Assembly (NCBI GenBank): GCA_964571855.1
Contig: CAZNDO010000028.1
Location: 1-38,051, forward strand
Reading direction: 5' to 3'
Length of the DNA stretch: 38,051 bases
From: CAYYFX01 sp964571855
GTDB taxonomy: Bacteria; ARS69
This document shows positions 25,505-33,654 of this stretch, piece by piece (positions within the stretch are counted from its first letter, which is position 1; each line of letters starts with the position of its first letter). Made by a program: the position numbers and the translations under genes. The notes under the pieces are model-generated. The model made no database searches, was not told the DNA's origin, and saw only the letters and a program-made list of their open reading frames with translations.

Positions 25505-25545
25505 CCGCCTGACCGCCTGACCGCCGGGTCGTCCGGGGCCCGGAC
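25501..25545 (+). repeat. Triple 8-mer with stops in three frames, then a hairpin
   Basis: CTGACCGC occurs three times in tandem (25501-25524). Since 8 is not a multiple of 3, the three TGA triplets fall in all three plus-strand frames, the first being the stop of the regulator gene. A GC hairpin follows (GTCCGG at 25531-25536 with CCGGAC at 25540-25545) with no T run, a weak terminator candidate. Confidence 0.6.
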
Positions 25546-25560
25546 GGCAGTCCCCGCCGC

Positions 25561-25589
25561 TTGACCCGGCCCTTCCCGGCCGCTACCCT
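25561..25589 (+). promoter_or_regulatory. Sigma-70-type promoter of the yicC operon
   Basis: TTGACC (25561-25566), 17 bases, then TACCCT (25584-25589). Similar TTGAC plus TA-box pairs precede udg (28947) and the tRNA operon (37358), which supports the reading. The leader is about 35 bases. Confidence 0.6.
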
Positions 25590-25629
25590 CCCCAGTTCGC
25601 ATCGCCGGAACCGGTCGGGGGGCTTGCGC

Positions 25630-26508
25630 TTGATCCGGAGCATGACCGGCTACGGGGCCGGGCAGGGGGCCCGCGGGGCCGTCCTCGCGCGCGTCGAGCT
25701 CCGGTCCGTGAACCACCGCTTCCTGGACGTCGCGATGCGGATCTCGCGCGATTTCGCGGGGTTGGAGGACCGCGTCCGGGACCGCCTCCGGTCCGCGCTG
25801 GCGCGCGGGCGCGTTTCCGTGACCGTGGACGTGGAGGTCGGCGGTGCCGCCGGACACCTCGTCCTGGACGAGGCGCTGGCCGGAGAGTACCGCACCATCC
25901 TCCGCATCCTGGAGGAGAAGCACGGGCTGGCGGGCGCGGCGGACTCGCTGACGTTCGCCCAGCTCCCGGACGTCGTGCGCCGGGAGAGCCCGAAGTACGC
26001 GGCCGAGGACGTCGAGGCCGCGCTGGACGAGGCGGTGGACGCGGCGCTGGGCCAGCTGGACGCCATGCGGCGCGCGGAGGGCGAGGCGCTCCGCCGGGAT
26101 CTGATGGGCCGCCTGGACCGGCTGGACGAGGTCCTCGCGTCCGTCGAGCGGGCGGCGATCGGGGCGTCGGAGCGAATGCAGCGGAAGCTGCGGGAGCGCG
26201 TGGCGGCGCTCGTGCCGGACGGGGTGGCCCCGGACGCGGAGCGGCTCGCCACGGAGATCGCGCTCCTCGCGGAGAAGGCGGACATCACCGAGGAGGTCGT
26301 GCGGTTCCGCGCGCACGTGGCGGCGCTGCGCGAGTTCCTCGGCAAGGGCGAGGCCGTGGGCCGGCGCATGGACTTCCTGCTGCAGGAGATGAACCGCGAG
26401 GCGAACACGATCGGATCGAAGTCCGCGAGCGCGGACCTCGCGCACCTCGTCGTGGAGGCGAAGGAGGAGATCGAGCGGCTCCGCGAACAGGGGCAGAACG
26501 TGGAATGA
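25630..26508 (+). CDS. yicC: YicC family endoribonuclease
   Basis: A 292-residue protein. The TTG at 25630 gives MIRSMTGYG, the near-invariant start of YicC proteins, with a GGGGGG stretch 7 bases upstream; ATG at 25642 would lose four conserved residues. The N-terminal YicC domain has VELRSVNHRFLDV, and the C-terminal DUF1732 region has RMDFLLQEMNREANTIGSK and ends in REQGQNVE. In E. coli YicC is an RNase linked to sRNA turnover. It overlaps gmk by 4 bases and opens the common gene order yicC-gmk-rpoZ-coaBC. Confidence 0.95.
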   Translation: MIRSMTGYGAGQGARGAVLARVELRSVNHRFLDVAMRISRDFAGLEDRVRDRLRSALARGRVSVTVDVEVGGAAGHLVLDEALAGEYRTILRILEEKHGLAGAADSLTFAQLPDVVRRESPKYAAEDVEAALDEAVDAALGQLDAMRRAEGEALRRDLMGRLDRLDEVLASVERAAIGASERMQRKLRERVAALVPDGVAPDAERLATEIALLAEKADITEEVVRFRAHVAALREFLGKGEAVGRRMDFLLQEMNREANTIGSKSASADLAHLVVEAKEEIERLREQGQNVE

Positions 26509-27179
26509 GCGCGTCGCGCCCCGCCTTCCCGCTGGTCATCTCGGGGCCCTCGGGCGCCGGGAAGAGCTCGGTGGCGGCGTGGCTCCTGGAGACGGACCGG
26601 GAGGTCATCCTGTCCGTGTCCTGCACGACGCGGCCGCGTCGCGGGCGCGAGGTGGAAGGGATCGACTACTTCTACGTGGACGAGGCGGAGTTCCTCGCCC
26701 GGAGGGATCGCGGGGAGTTCCTGGAGTGGGCCCTGGTCCACGGGAACCTGTACGGCACGCCGCGCGCGTTCGTGGACCGCCGGATGCGCGAGGGGAAGAT
26801 CGTCCTCCTGGACATCGACGTGCAGGGGGCGATGCAGGTGCGGCAGTCGCGGTCGGATGCGGTGCTCGTGTTCCTCATGCCGCCGAGCCTGGAGCTTCTG
26901 GAGGAGCGGCTGCGCGGGAGGAGCACGGATTCGGACGAGGTGATCGAGCGGCGGCTGGCGGCGGCGCGGCGGGAGATGCGCACGGCCGGCGCCTACGACT
27001 ACCTCGTGGTGAACCGGAACCTGGACGACACGCGGCGCGCGGTGGCCGCGATCGTCGAGGCGGAACGGAGTCGCGCGTCGCGGGTGCTCGGCCCCGACGC
27101 GCCGGAGCGCGAGCCGATCCTCTCGGAGATCCGGCTCGAGAAGGCCGGGACGATCCCGGAGAACCTGGAGCGGAGATGA
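26505..27179 (+). CDS. gmk: Guanylate kinase
   Basis: A 224-residue protein that phosphorylates GMP to GDP with ATP. The P-loop GPSGAGKSS is at residues 14-22, followed by SVSCTTRPRRGREVEGIDY and FYV (GMP binding), EWALVHGNLYGTP and LLDIDVQGA. ATG lies in an ATGA overlap with yicC, and its own stop overlaps the omega gene in the same way. It extends about 20 residues past typical bacterial Gmk. Confidence 0.97.
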   Translation: MSASRPAFPLVISGPSGAGKSSVAAWLLETDREVILSVSCTTRPRRGREVEGIDYFYVDEAEFLARRDRGEFLEWALVHGNLYGTPRAFVDRRMREGKIVLLDIDVQGAMQVRQSRSDAVLVFLMPPSLELLEERLRGRSTDSDEVIERRLAAARREMRTAGAYDYLVVNRNLDDTRRAVAAIVEAERSRASRVLGPDAPEREPILSEIRLEKAGTIPENLERR

Positions 27180-27700
27180 AGAACGACGAGAAGGAGCTGA
27201 ACGACCTCGGCGGGCAGGACCTGGACCTGGACGAAGCCGTCACCGCGCTGGGCCCGCCACGGCAGGCCACGGTGGTGGACTCCGGCCCGCAGGTGCCGAA
27301 GCCGCACGAGCGCGCGGCGGACATCGACCGGAAGATCCGGGGCGCGGTGGACCGCATGCTCGAGGACGTGCACAACCCGTACGAGGTCGTGGTGGCGGCG
27401 GCCCAGGAGGCGCGCCGCATCAACGAGCGCCGGCTCAAGGCGCGCAGCATCCTCAACCAGTCGGTCGAGCACGTGGAGGAGCTCCTCCCCGAGGTGCCGT
27501 TCATGCCGCGCCCCGTGGAGGACGACGAGCCGGAGGTCAAGCCCACGAACGAGTCGCTGGAGCGGCTCGCCATCGGCCTCGTGCAGTACGAGATCGACGG
27601 CAGCGTGAAGCAGGCGCCCAGCTACTACGGCGGCGAGATCGACTTCCCGCTCTTCCCGCCGGCCGAGGACGAGGCCGCGGAGGACTCCGCGAAGTCGTGA
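27176..27700 (+). CDS. rpoZ: RNA polymerase omega subunit, extended
   Basis: A 174-residue protein, about twice the size of usual omega subunits. The omega-like core is at about 60-145, with HNPYEVVVAAAQEARRINE, then KPTNESLERLAIGLVQYEI. It has an acidic N-terminal extension and an acidic C-terminal tail (EDEAAEDSAKS). Assignment rests on this core plus position between gmk and coaBC, the usual place of rpoZ. Omega helps assemble RNA polymerase by binding the beta-prime subunit. It starts and ends in 4-base overlaps. Confidence 0.8.
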   Translation: MKNDEKELNDLGGQDLDLDEAVTALGPPRQATVVDSGPQVPKPHERAADIDRKIRGAVDRMLEDVHNPYEVVVAAAQEARRINERRLKARSILNQSVEHVEELLPEVPFMPRPVEDDEPEVKPTNESLERLAIGLVQYEIDGSVKQAPSYYGGEIDFPLFPPAEDEAAEDSAKS

Positions 27701-28950
27701 CGACGAAGTCCGGTCCCCGGATCCTCCTCGGGGTCACCGGGTCGATCGCGGCGTACAAGGCCCCGGAGATCTGCCGGGAGCTGCGCGACCTGGGTGCCGA
27801 GGTGTGCGTGGTGATGACGCGCGCCGCGGCGCAGTTCGTGGGCCCCATCACGTTCGAGACCATGACCGGCAGCCCCGTGGGCTGTGATCTCTTCGATCCG
27901 CGCGGACGGGCCGCCCTGCCCGCGTGGGTGCAGGGCACGGACGAGGCGCGCGGCCCGTACCACCTCGTGCTGGGCGAGTGCGCGGACCTCATCCTCGTCG
28001 CGCCGGCCACGGCGTCGCTGCTCGCCAAGATGGTGCACGGCGTGGCGGACGACCTGCTGACCACGCTCCTGCTCGGGACGTCCCGGCCCGTGGCCGTGGC
28101 GCCCGCGATGAACTGGCGCATGTGGCAGCACCCCGCCACGGTCGCGAACGTGGCCGCGCTGCGCGAGCGCGGCGTGCTCGTGCTGGAGCCCGGCACCGGC
28201 AAGATGGCCTGGGACACCGAGCTCGAAGGCCAGGGTCGGCTGCCCGAGCCGGCGGCGCTGACGGCGGAAGTGTGGCGCTGGTTCGGCGTGCGCCGGCAGT
28301 GGGCGGGGCGGAAGGTCGTTGTGTCCGCCGGCGGGACCGAGGAGCCGGTGGATGCCGTGCGCGTGCTCGGGAACCGCAGCTCCGGTCGCATGGGCGTGGC
28401 GCTCGCGGCCGAGGCGCGCGACCGCGGCGCGGACGTGACGCTCGTGGCCGCCGCGATGTCCGTGCCGCCGCCGCCCGGCGTGCGCGTCGTGCGCGCGCGC
28501 ACCGCGGCGGACATGCGGGACGCGATGCTCGCGGAGAGCGCGGGCGCGGACGTCGTCATCATGGCGGCGGCCGTGGCGGACTGGCGCCCGCGCTCCCCGG
28601 CGCCGCACAAGATCCCGAAGTCCGAGGGGAAGCCCGTCATCGACCTGGAGCCCACCGAGGACGTGCTGGCGGCGCTCAAGGAGCGCGCAACCGGTGGATA
28701 TCGTGTGGGCTTCGCTCTGGAGACCGGCGACGCGGTGGACCGCGCGCGGGCGAAGCTCGTCGCGAAGGGCCTGGACCTGATCGTGGTGAACGACGCGTCG
28801 GAGCCGGGCGCCGGGTTCGACGTGGACACGAACCGCGTCACGGTCCTTGCCGCGGACGGGACCGCGACGGAGATTCCCCTGCAGTCGAAGCGCGCGGTGG
28901 CGGCGCGGCTCCTGGACCTCGTGCACGAGCGGCTTCCCGCGCGGTCTTGA
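27697..28950 (+). CDS. coaBC: Bifunctional CoaBC (PPC synthetase/decarboxylase)
   Basis: A 417-residue coenzyme A enzyme joining cysteine to 4'-phosphopantothenate, then decarboxylating. GTG lies in an overlap with rpoZ. The CoaC flavoprotein half (1-190) has LLGVTGSIAAYKAPE, a His at 89 in YHLVLGE where family members carry the active-site His, and PAMNWRMW (136-143). The CoaB half (from about 200) has SAGGTEEPVDAVR, NRSSGRMG, AAAVADWRP and VNDASEPGAGF. One oddity: in the substrate flap, where E. coli Dfp has ACGxxGxGR with catalytic Cys158, this protein reads MAWDTELEGQGRL, with Trp in place of Cys. Overall assignment is firm; the effect on catalysis is not known. Confidence 0.95.
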   Translation: MTTKSGPRILLGVTGSIAAYKAPEICRELRDLGAEVCVVMTRAAAQFVGPITFETMTGSPVGCDLFDPRGRAALPAWVQGTDEARGPYHLVLGECADLILVAPATASLLAKMVHGVADDLLTTLLLGTSRPVAVAPAMNWRMWQHPATVANVAALRERGVLVLEPGTGKMAWDTELEGQGRLPEPAALTAEVWRWFGVRRQWAGRKVVVSAGGTEEPVDAVRVLGNRSSGRMGVALAAEARDRGADVTLVAAAMSVPPPPGVRVVRARTAADMRDAMLAESAGADVVIMAAAVADWRPRSPAPHKIPKSEGKPVIDLEPTEDVLAALKERATGGYRVGFALETGDAVDRARAKLVAKGLDLIVVNDASEPGAGFDVDTNRVTVLAADGTATEIPLQSKRAVAARLLDLVHERLPARS

Positions 28951-28976
28951 CCCGGCCGGGCCGCGGGCGATAGGTT
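28947..28976 (+). promoter_or_regulatory. Sigma-70-type promoter of the udg-dnaB operon
   Basis: TTGACC (28947-28952), overlapping the coaBC stop codon, then 18 bases and TAGGTT (28971-28976). The leader of about 25 bases includes a small CTCCGC/GCGGAG hairpin and no obvious Shine-Dalgarno sequence. Confidence 0.6.
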
Positions 28977-29005
28977 CGCCACCCCTCCGCACGCGGAGCC
29001 CGCCC

Positions 29006-29908
29006 ATGGCCGATTCCCTCTCCCCGGAAGAGATCGCCGACGTGACCCGAAGGCTGCGCACGGCGTTGGAGATCCAGGCGCTCCTGCGGGACGAGCCGCT
29101 GGCCGCGCCCGGCGCGGCGCTGGGCTCGCTGCGCGCGGCCGGCAAGCGCGGGGCGGCGAAGCCGAAGGCGCGTGCGGCCGCGAAGGCGGAGCCCGCGCCG
29201 GCCCCCGCTCCCCCGGCGCGCCGGAAGCCGGCCGCCGCGGCGCACGTGGCCGCCGCCGCGCCCGCGCGCGCGGCGGACGCCCCGCCGCCTGCGGCCGGCG
29301 TCAGCGCGCCCTGGCAGGGCGATCCGTCGCGCTGCGCCACCATGGCCGAGCTGCACGACACGTACTCCGCCTGCCGGCGCTGCGAGCTCGGCGGCACGCG
29401 CACGCGCTTCGTGTTCGGCGTGGGCAACCCGGACGCCGGCGTGATGTTCGTGGGCGAGGCGCCGGGGCGGGACGAGGACCTGCAGGGCGAGCCGTTCGTG
29501 GGCGCGGCCGGGCAACTCCTGAACAGGATCCTCGCCGCCATCGAGTTCCGGCGGGAGGACGTGTACATCGCGAACATCCTGAAGTGCCGCCCGCCGGGGA
29601 ACCGCAACCCCGAGCCCTTCGAGATCGCCAGCTGCGAGCCCATCCTGCGCCGGCAGATCGAGCTGATCCGCCCGCGCATCCTGTGCACGCTCGGCTCCTT
29701 CGCGGCGAAGACGCTGCTCGGCACCACGGAGGGGATCTCGAAGCTGCGCGGCCGCCTGCACGAGTACCGCGGCATCCCGGTCGTGCCCACGTTCCACCCG
29801 GCGGCGCTGCTGCGGAATCCCGCGTGGAAGAAGCCCACGTGGGAGGACGTGCAGCTCTTGCGGCGGGAGTTCGACCGGCTCGAGGCGGCGGATCGGAAGA
29901 CGTCATGA
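29006..29908 (+). CDS. udg: Family 4 uracil-DNA glycosylase
   Basis: A 300-residue protein. The catalytic domain (about 115-300) has four likely iron-sulfur cysteines, Cys123 and Cys126 (CRRC), Cys194 in LKCRPPGNRNP, and Cys210 in ASCEPIL, plus GEAPGRDED, GRLHEYRGIPV and the active-site TFHPAALLRNP. This set defines the thermostable-type family 4 enzymes that remove uracil from DNA. The first 100 residues are a helical start and an Ala/Pro/Lys linker (45-98), often seen in homologues once annotated as phage SPO1 polymerase-like. It overlaps dnaB by 4 bases. Confidence 0.95.
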   Translation: MADSLSPEEIADVTRRLRTALEIQALLRDEPLAAPGAALGSLRAAGKRGAAKPKARAAAKAEPAPAPAPPARRKPAAAAHVAAAAPARAADAPPPAAGVSAPWQGDPSRCATMAELHDTYSACRRCELGGTRTRFVFGVGNPDAGVMFVGEAPGRDEDLQGEPFVGAAGQLLNRILAAIEFRREDVYIANILKCRPPGNRNPEPFEIASCEPILRRQIELIRPRILCTLGSFAAKTLLGTTEGISKLRGRLHEYRGIPVVPTFHPAALLRNPAWKKPTWEDVQLLRREFDRLEAADRKTS

Positions 29909-31821
29909 CGGACACCTGGGTGCCCGACGGCGAGCCGGACTTCGATCCCGGTCCCTACGAGGAGCGGCCGGCCGAGGCGGCCCGCGTGCGGGGGCGCGGG
30001 GTCCCGCCGGGAACGCGCGTGCCGCCGCAGGCGCTGGACGCGGAGCGCGCGGTGCTCGCCGCCATGATGCTGGACTCCACGGCCATCGCCACCGCCGTGC
30101 AGTCCGTGATGCCGGACGACTTCTACCGCCCCGCGCACCGCAAGGTGTGCGCCGCCGTGTACCGCATGTTCGAGAAGAACGAGGCGGTGGACATCGTCAC
30201 GCTGACCGAGGAGCTCTCGAGCGCCGGCGATCTGGATGCGGTGGGCGGGCAGGTGCACCTGGCGGAGATCCTGGACTCCGCGGTCACCGCGGCGAACGTG
30301 GAGTACCACGCGCGCATCGTGCGGGAGAAGTCGCTGCTGCGGCAGATGATCCGCGCGTCGCAGGAGATCGCGGAGGAGGCGTTCACCTCGCCGGACGACG
30401 TGAACGGCTTCATCGACCGCGCCGAGCACAAGATGTTCGAGATCTCGGAGAGCGGGCCGCGCAAGGGCTTCATCGCGGTGAAGGACCTGCTGCAGGAGAG
30501 CTTCGACAAGATCGAGGAGCTGTACAACGAGAAGCGCCTCGTCACCGGCGTGCCCAGCGGGTTCGTGGACCTGGACACGCTCACCTCCGGGTTCCAGAAG
30601 TCGGACTTCGTGGTGGTGGCGGCGCGCCCGTCCATGGGCAAGACCGCGTTCACGCTGAACGTGGCGGAGCACGTGGCGGTGGACCACCGGCTGCCGGTGG
30701 CGTTCTTCAGCCTGGAAATGTCGAAGGAGGCGCTGGTGCAGCGGCTCCTGTCCAGCCTGTCGCGCGTGGACGGCAACCGGCTGCGCACGGGCTTCCTGCG
30801 CGAGAACGAGTGGCCGCGCCTCACCACGGCCGCCGGGCGGCTCTCCGAGGCGGAGCTGTGGATCGACGACACCGCCGGCATCACCGCGCTGGAGATCCGC
30901 GCGAAGGCGCGCCGGCTGATGGTGGAGACGAAGGGCCGGCTGGCCATGGTCGTGATCGACTACCTGCAGCTCATCCGCGGCCACGGCCGCCAGGAGAACC
31001 GGCAGCAGGAGATCTCGCACATCTCGCGCTCGCTCAAGGCGCTGGCGAAGGAGTTGAAGGTGCCGGTGGTGGCGCTGTCGCAGCTGAAGCGGCCCACGGA
31101 CGTAAAGGAGGGTGGGCGGAGGCCGGTGCTGTCGGATCTGCGGGAGTGCGTCACCGGGGACACGCTGGTGGTCCTGACCGACGGGCGCCGCGTGCCGGTG
31201 CGGGACCTCGTGGGAACGGCGCCTGGCGTGGTTGCGGTGGACACTTCCGGCCGGCTCACGTCCGCGGTGTCCGATCGCGTATGGTCCGTGGGCGTCCGTC
31301 CCGTGTTCCGCATCGAGCTGGACGGTGGCAGGAGCATCCGGGCAACCGGGGAGCATCGGCTGCTCGCGCTCGACGGTTGGCGCACCGTGACGCGCCTTGC
31401 CCCGGGTGACCGACTGGCCGTCTCGGCACCGTCCGCGGTTCCGGTCTCGACGCGGTCGCGCGCCGGGACATGCGCATTGCTGGATGCGCCGGATGTCGTT
31501 CCGGTTTCCACGGGGGATCTCCGGTGGCCCCGGATCACCTCCATCGAGCCCGCCGGCGAGGAAGAGGTCTTCGACCTCACGGTTCCCGGTCCGTCGTGCT
31601 GGCTCGCGGACGGCATCGTGAGCCACAACTCGGGAGCCATCGAACAGGACGCCGACGTCGTGCTGTTCATCCACCGGCCCGAGGTGTACGGCGTGCAGGA
31701 GAAGGAAGGCATCGCCGAGCTCATCCTCGGCAAGCAGCGCAACGGGCCCATCGGGCTGGTCGAGGTGGCCTTCCAGAAGTCCATCACGCGCTTCGAGAAC
31801 CTCGCGCGCGTCCGGGAGTGA
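29905..31821 (+). CDS. dnaB: Replicative DNA helicase DnaB with a mini-intein
   Basis: A 638-residue precursor; removal of the 161-residue intein (residues 415-575) leaves 477, a normal DnaB length. The N-terminal domain begins at VPPQALDAERAVLAAMM and the RecA-like domain has Walker A ARPSMGKTAF (Lys246), FFSLEMSK, VIDYLQLI (Walker B) and LSQLKRP. After the intein the sequence resumes SGAIEQDADVVLFIHRP, then GKQRNGPIG and ends ITRFENLARVRE. No frameshift is seen, so splicing should yield an intact helicase. It overlaps udg and ispDF by 4 bases. Confidence 0.95.
   Translation: MTDTWVPDGEPDFDPGPYEERPAEAARVRGRGVPPGTRVPPQALDAERAVLAAMMLDSTAIATAVQSVMPDDFYRPAHRKVCAAVYRMFEKNEAVDIVTLTEELSSAGDLDAVGGQVHLAEILDSAVTAANVEYHARIVREKSLLRQMIRASQEIAEEAFTSPDDVNGFIDRAEHKMFEISESGPRKGFIAVKDLLQESFDKIEELYNEKRLVTGVPSGFVDLDTLTSGFQKSDFVVVAARPSMGKTAFTLNVAEHVAVDHRLPVAFFSLEMSKEALVQRLLSSLSRVDGNRLRTGFLRENEWPRLTTAAGRLSEAELWIDDTAGITALEIRAKARRLMVETKGRLAMVVIDYLQLIRGHGRQENRQQEISHISRSLKALAKELKVPVVALSQLKRPTDVKEGGRRPVLSDLRECVTGDTLVVLTDGRRVPVRDLVGTAPGVVAVDTSGRLTSAVSDRVWSVGVRPVFRIELDGGRSIRATGEHRLLALDGWRTVTRLAPGDRLAVSAPSAVPVSTRSRAGTCALLDAPDVVPVSTGDLRWPRITSIEPAGEEEVFDLTVPGPSCWLADGIVSHNSGAIEQDADVVLFIHRPEVYGVQEKEGIAELILGKQRNGPIGLVEVAFQKSITRFENLARVRE
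31147..31629 (+). other. DnaB mini-intein, 161 residues, no homing endonuclease
   Basis: The intein starts at Cys1 (CVTGDTLVVL, block A), has block B Thr67 and His70 (ATGEHRLL), and ends with GIVSHN, i.e. His160-Asn161, followed by Ser+1. There is no LAGLIDADG segment; blocks B and F are linked by about 60 residues. The C-terminal block reads DLTVPGPSCWLADG, close to the Synechocystis DnaB intein (DLTVPGPHNF), but the block F His is replaced by Ser150. Codon use looks less extreme in GC than the flanks, e.g. GTT, GCA, CAT. Insertion is between Glu and Ser of LRE/SGAIEQ. Confidence 0.9.
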
Positions 31822-33044
31822 CGGTGGCGGACGGCGCGGCGGGGCGGGGCGAAGCGCGGCCGCGGACCGGGGCCATCGTGGTGGCGGCCGGCCTCTCCGA
31901 GCGCATGGCCGGTCTGGACAAGGTGCTCACGCCCGTTGCCGGCCGGCCCGTGCTGCTCCACTCGCTCCTCGCCTTCGAGCGCTGCGACGCCGTGGACGAG
32001 ATCGTCATCGTGACGCGGGAGGAACTGGAGGAGCGCGTGAACGCGCTCGCCGCGTCCGCCGGCTGCGCGAAGGTGCGCTTCGTGGTGCGCGGCGGGGCCA
32101 CGCGCGCGGAGTCGTCGCGGCACGGGCTCGGCGCGCTCTCCAAGGAGACGGAGCTGGTCCTCGTGCACGACGCCGCGCGCCCGCTCGTCACGCCGGAGTT
32201 GATCGCGCGCGTGGCCGCCGCGGCGGCGGTGACCGGCGCCGCGCTGCCCGGCGTGGCGCCCGTGTCCACGATCAAGGAGGAGGCCGGCGGCGTGTCCGTC
32301 CGCACGCTGGACCGCGCGCGGCTGCGCGAGGCGCAGACCCCGCAGGGCTTCCGCCGCGGCGTCCTGTCGAAGGCCTTCGCCGCCGCGCTCCGCGACAAGT
32401 TCGACGGCACGGACGAGGCTTCCCTCGTGGAGCGCACCGGCGTCCCGGTGGCACTGGTGGAGGGGGACCGCCGCAACGTGAAGATCACCGTGCCGGAGGA
32501 CCTGGCCGTGGTGGAGGCGCTCGCCGGCGGTCAGGCGCCGCCGCAGCAGACCCGCGTGGGCTTCGGCTACGACGTGCACCGCCTCGTGGAGGGTCGTCCG
32601 CTCATCCTGGGCGGCGTGGAGATCCCGCACCCGACCGGGCTCCTCGGCCACTCCGACGCGGACGTCCTGGACCATGCCGTCTGCGACGCGCTGCTCGGCG
32701 GCGCCGCGCTCGGCGACCTCGGCTTGCATTTCCCGGACACGGATCCCCGCTGGAAGGACGCGAAGGGCTCCGTGCTGCTCGCGCGGACGGTGGAGATTCT
32801 GCGGGATTCCGGGTACGTTCCCGTCAACGTCGACGCGACGGTGGCGGCCCAGGCGCCCCGCCTGGCCCCGCACCGCGATGCGATGGTGACGCACCTGGCC
32901 ACGTTCCTCCGCCTGCCCGAGTCGCGCGTGTCGGTGAAGTTCACCACGACCGAGCGGCTGGGCTTCGAAGGGCGCGAGGAGGGCATCGCGGCCAGCGCGA
33001 TCGCACTGGTGGGGCGGATTCCCCTCGCCCCGGAGGTTCCATGA
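31818..33044 (+). CDS. ispDF: Bifunctional IspD/IspF (MEP pathway)
   Basis: A 408-residue fusion. GTG at 31818 overlaps the dnaB stop; GTG at 31824 is an alternative. The IspD half (about 15-240) makes CDP-methylerythritol and shows AIVVAAGLSERM, Lys in LDKVL, and VLVHDAARPLVT. The IspF half (from about 245) makes the cyclodiphosphate and shows GYDVHRL (metal ligands Asp252 and His254), GHSDADVLDHAVCDALLG, LHFPDTDP and TTTERLGFEGREEG. Fused IspDF is known from several phyla, mainly Proteobacteria. It overlaps the GNAT gene by 4 bases. Confidence 0.96.
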   Translation: MTVADGAAGRGEARPRTGAIVVAAGLSERMAGLDKVLTPVAGRPVLLHSLLAFERCDAVDEIVIVTREELEERVNALAASAGCAKVRFVVRGGATRAESSRHGLGALSKETELVLVHDAARPLVTPELIARVAAAAAVTGAALPGVAPVSTIKEEAGGVSVRTLDRARLREAQTPQGFRRGVLSKAFAAALRDKFDGTDEASLVERTGVPVALVEGDRRNVKITVPEDLAVVEALAGGQAPPQQTRVGFGYDVHRLVEGRPLILGGVEIPHPTGLLGHSDADVLDHAVCDALLGGAALGDLGLHFPDTDPRWKDAKGSVLLARTVEILRDSGYVPVNVDATVAAQAPRLAPHRDAMVTHLATFLRLPESRVSVKFTTTERLGFEGREEGIAASAIALVGRIPLAPEVP

Positions 33045-33622
33045 GCGCGTTCACGATCCGGGCCGCCCGCGCCGCCGACGAGGCCGCCGTTCTCGCGCTG
33101 GCCAAGGAGGAGATGGCCGCGCACGAGGCGATCGACCCGCGCTTCCGCCTGCGCGCGGACGCCATGGGCCGGTACGCCATCTACCTGCGCGACCGCATGC
33201 GCGAGATCGACTCCGCGGTGTTCGTGGCGGAGTCGGCCGGGCAGGTGGTCGGCGTGGCCATCGGATCCATCCGCGTGCAGGACGCGTTCTTCGAGACGCG
33301 CCGCTACGGCTACGTGTCCGATCTCGTGGTGGCGCCGGACGCGCGGCGGCAGGGGATCGGGCGCGCCCTGTGGGATCGCGTGGCGCTCTGGTTCAAGAGC
33401 GTGGGACTCGACATCGTGCGGTTGCACGTGGCCACGCGCAGCCCGGAGGCGCGCGCCTTCTGGCGGACGGTGGGCGCCGAGGACTTCCTGGCCGAGGCGT
33501 GGATCAACCTGCCGGCGGCCGGTCCGCCGGCGGGAGCGCGGCGCGCGGAGGCCGAGGGCGGCGGCGCGGCGCGGGAGCAGTTGAAGGGCGAGCGGTTGGC
33601 GGGGGACACGGAGGTCATCTGA
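33041..33622 (+). CDS. GNAT family N-acetyltransferase
   Basis: A 193-residue protein; ATG in an overlap with ispDF. It has the GNAT core with beta strands around VFVAESAGQVVGVAIG, motif A VVAPDARRQGIGRAL (acetyl-CoA pyrophosphate loop RRQGIG) and the later ARAFWRTVGAEDF. The last 35 residues are a Glu/Ala/Gly-rich tail not needed for the fold. The substrate cannot be read from the sequence. It is the last gene of the udg operon before a 32-base gap. Confidence 0.88.
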   Translation: MSAFTIRAARAADEAAVLALAKEEMAAHEAIDPRFRLRADAMGRYAIYLRDRMREIDSAVFVAESAGQVVGVAIGSIRVQDAFFETRRYGYVSDLVVAPDARRQGIGRALWDRVALWFKSVGLDIVRLHVATRSPEARAFWRTVGAEDFLAEAWINLPAAGPPAGARRAEAEGGGAAREQLKGERLAGDTEVI

Positions 33623-33654
33623 GGCGCGGGCCCGCGGCCCGCCGGGAGGGGACG

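Noticed and set aside
31147..31629. Insertion in dnaB as a frameshift, IS element or homing endonuclease
   Set aside because: The frame is intact, splicing motifs are at both ends, and no LAGLIDADG or HNH motif is present.
27625..31674. Open frame of about 1350 codons antisense to coaBC, udg and dnaB
   Set aside because: It covers three well-recognised genes on the other strand and its product is low-complexity with no motifs.
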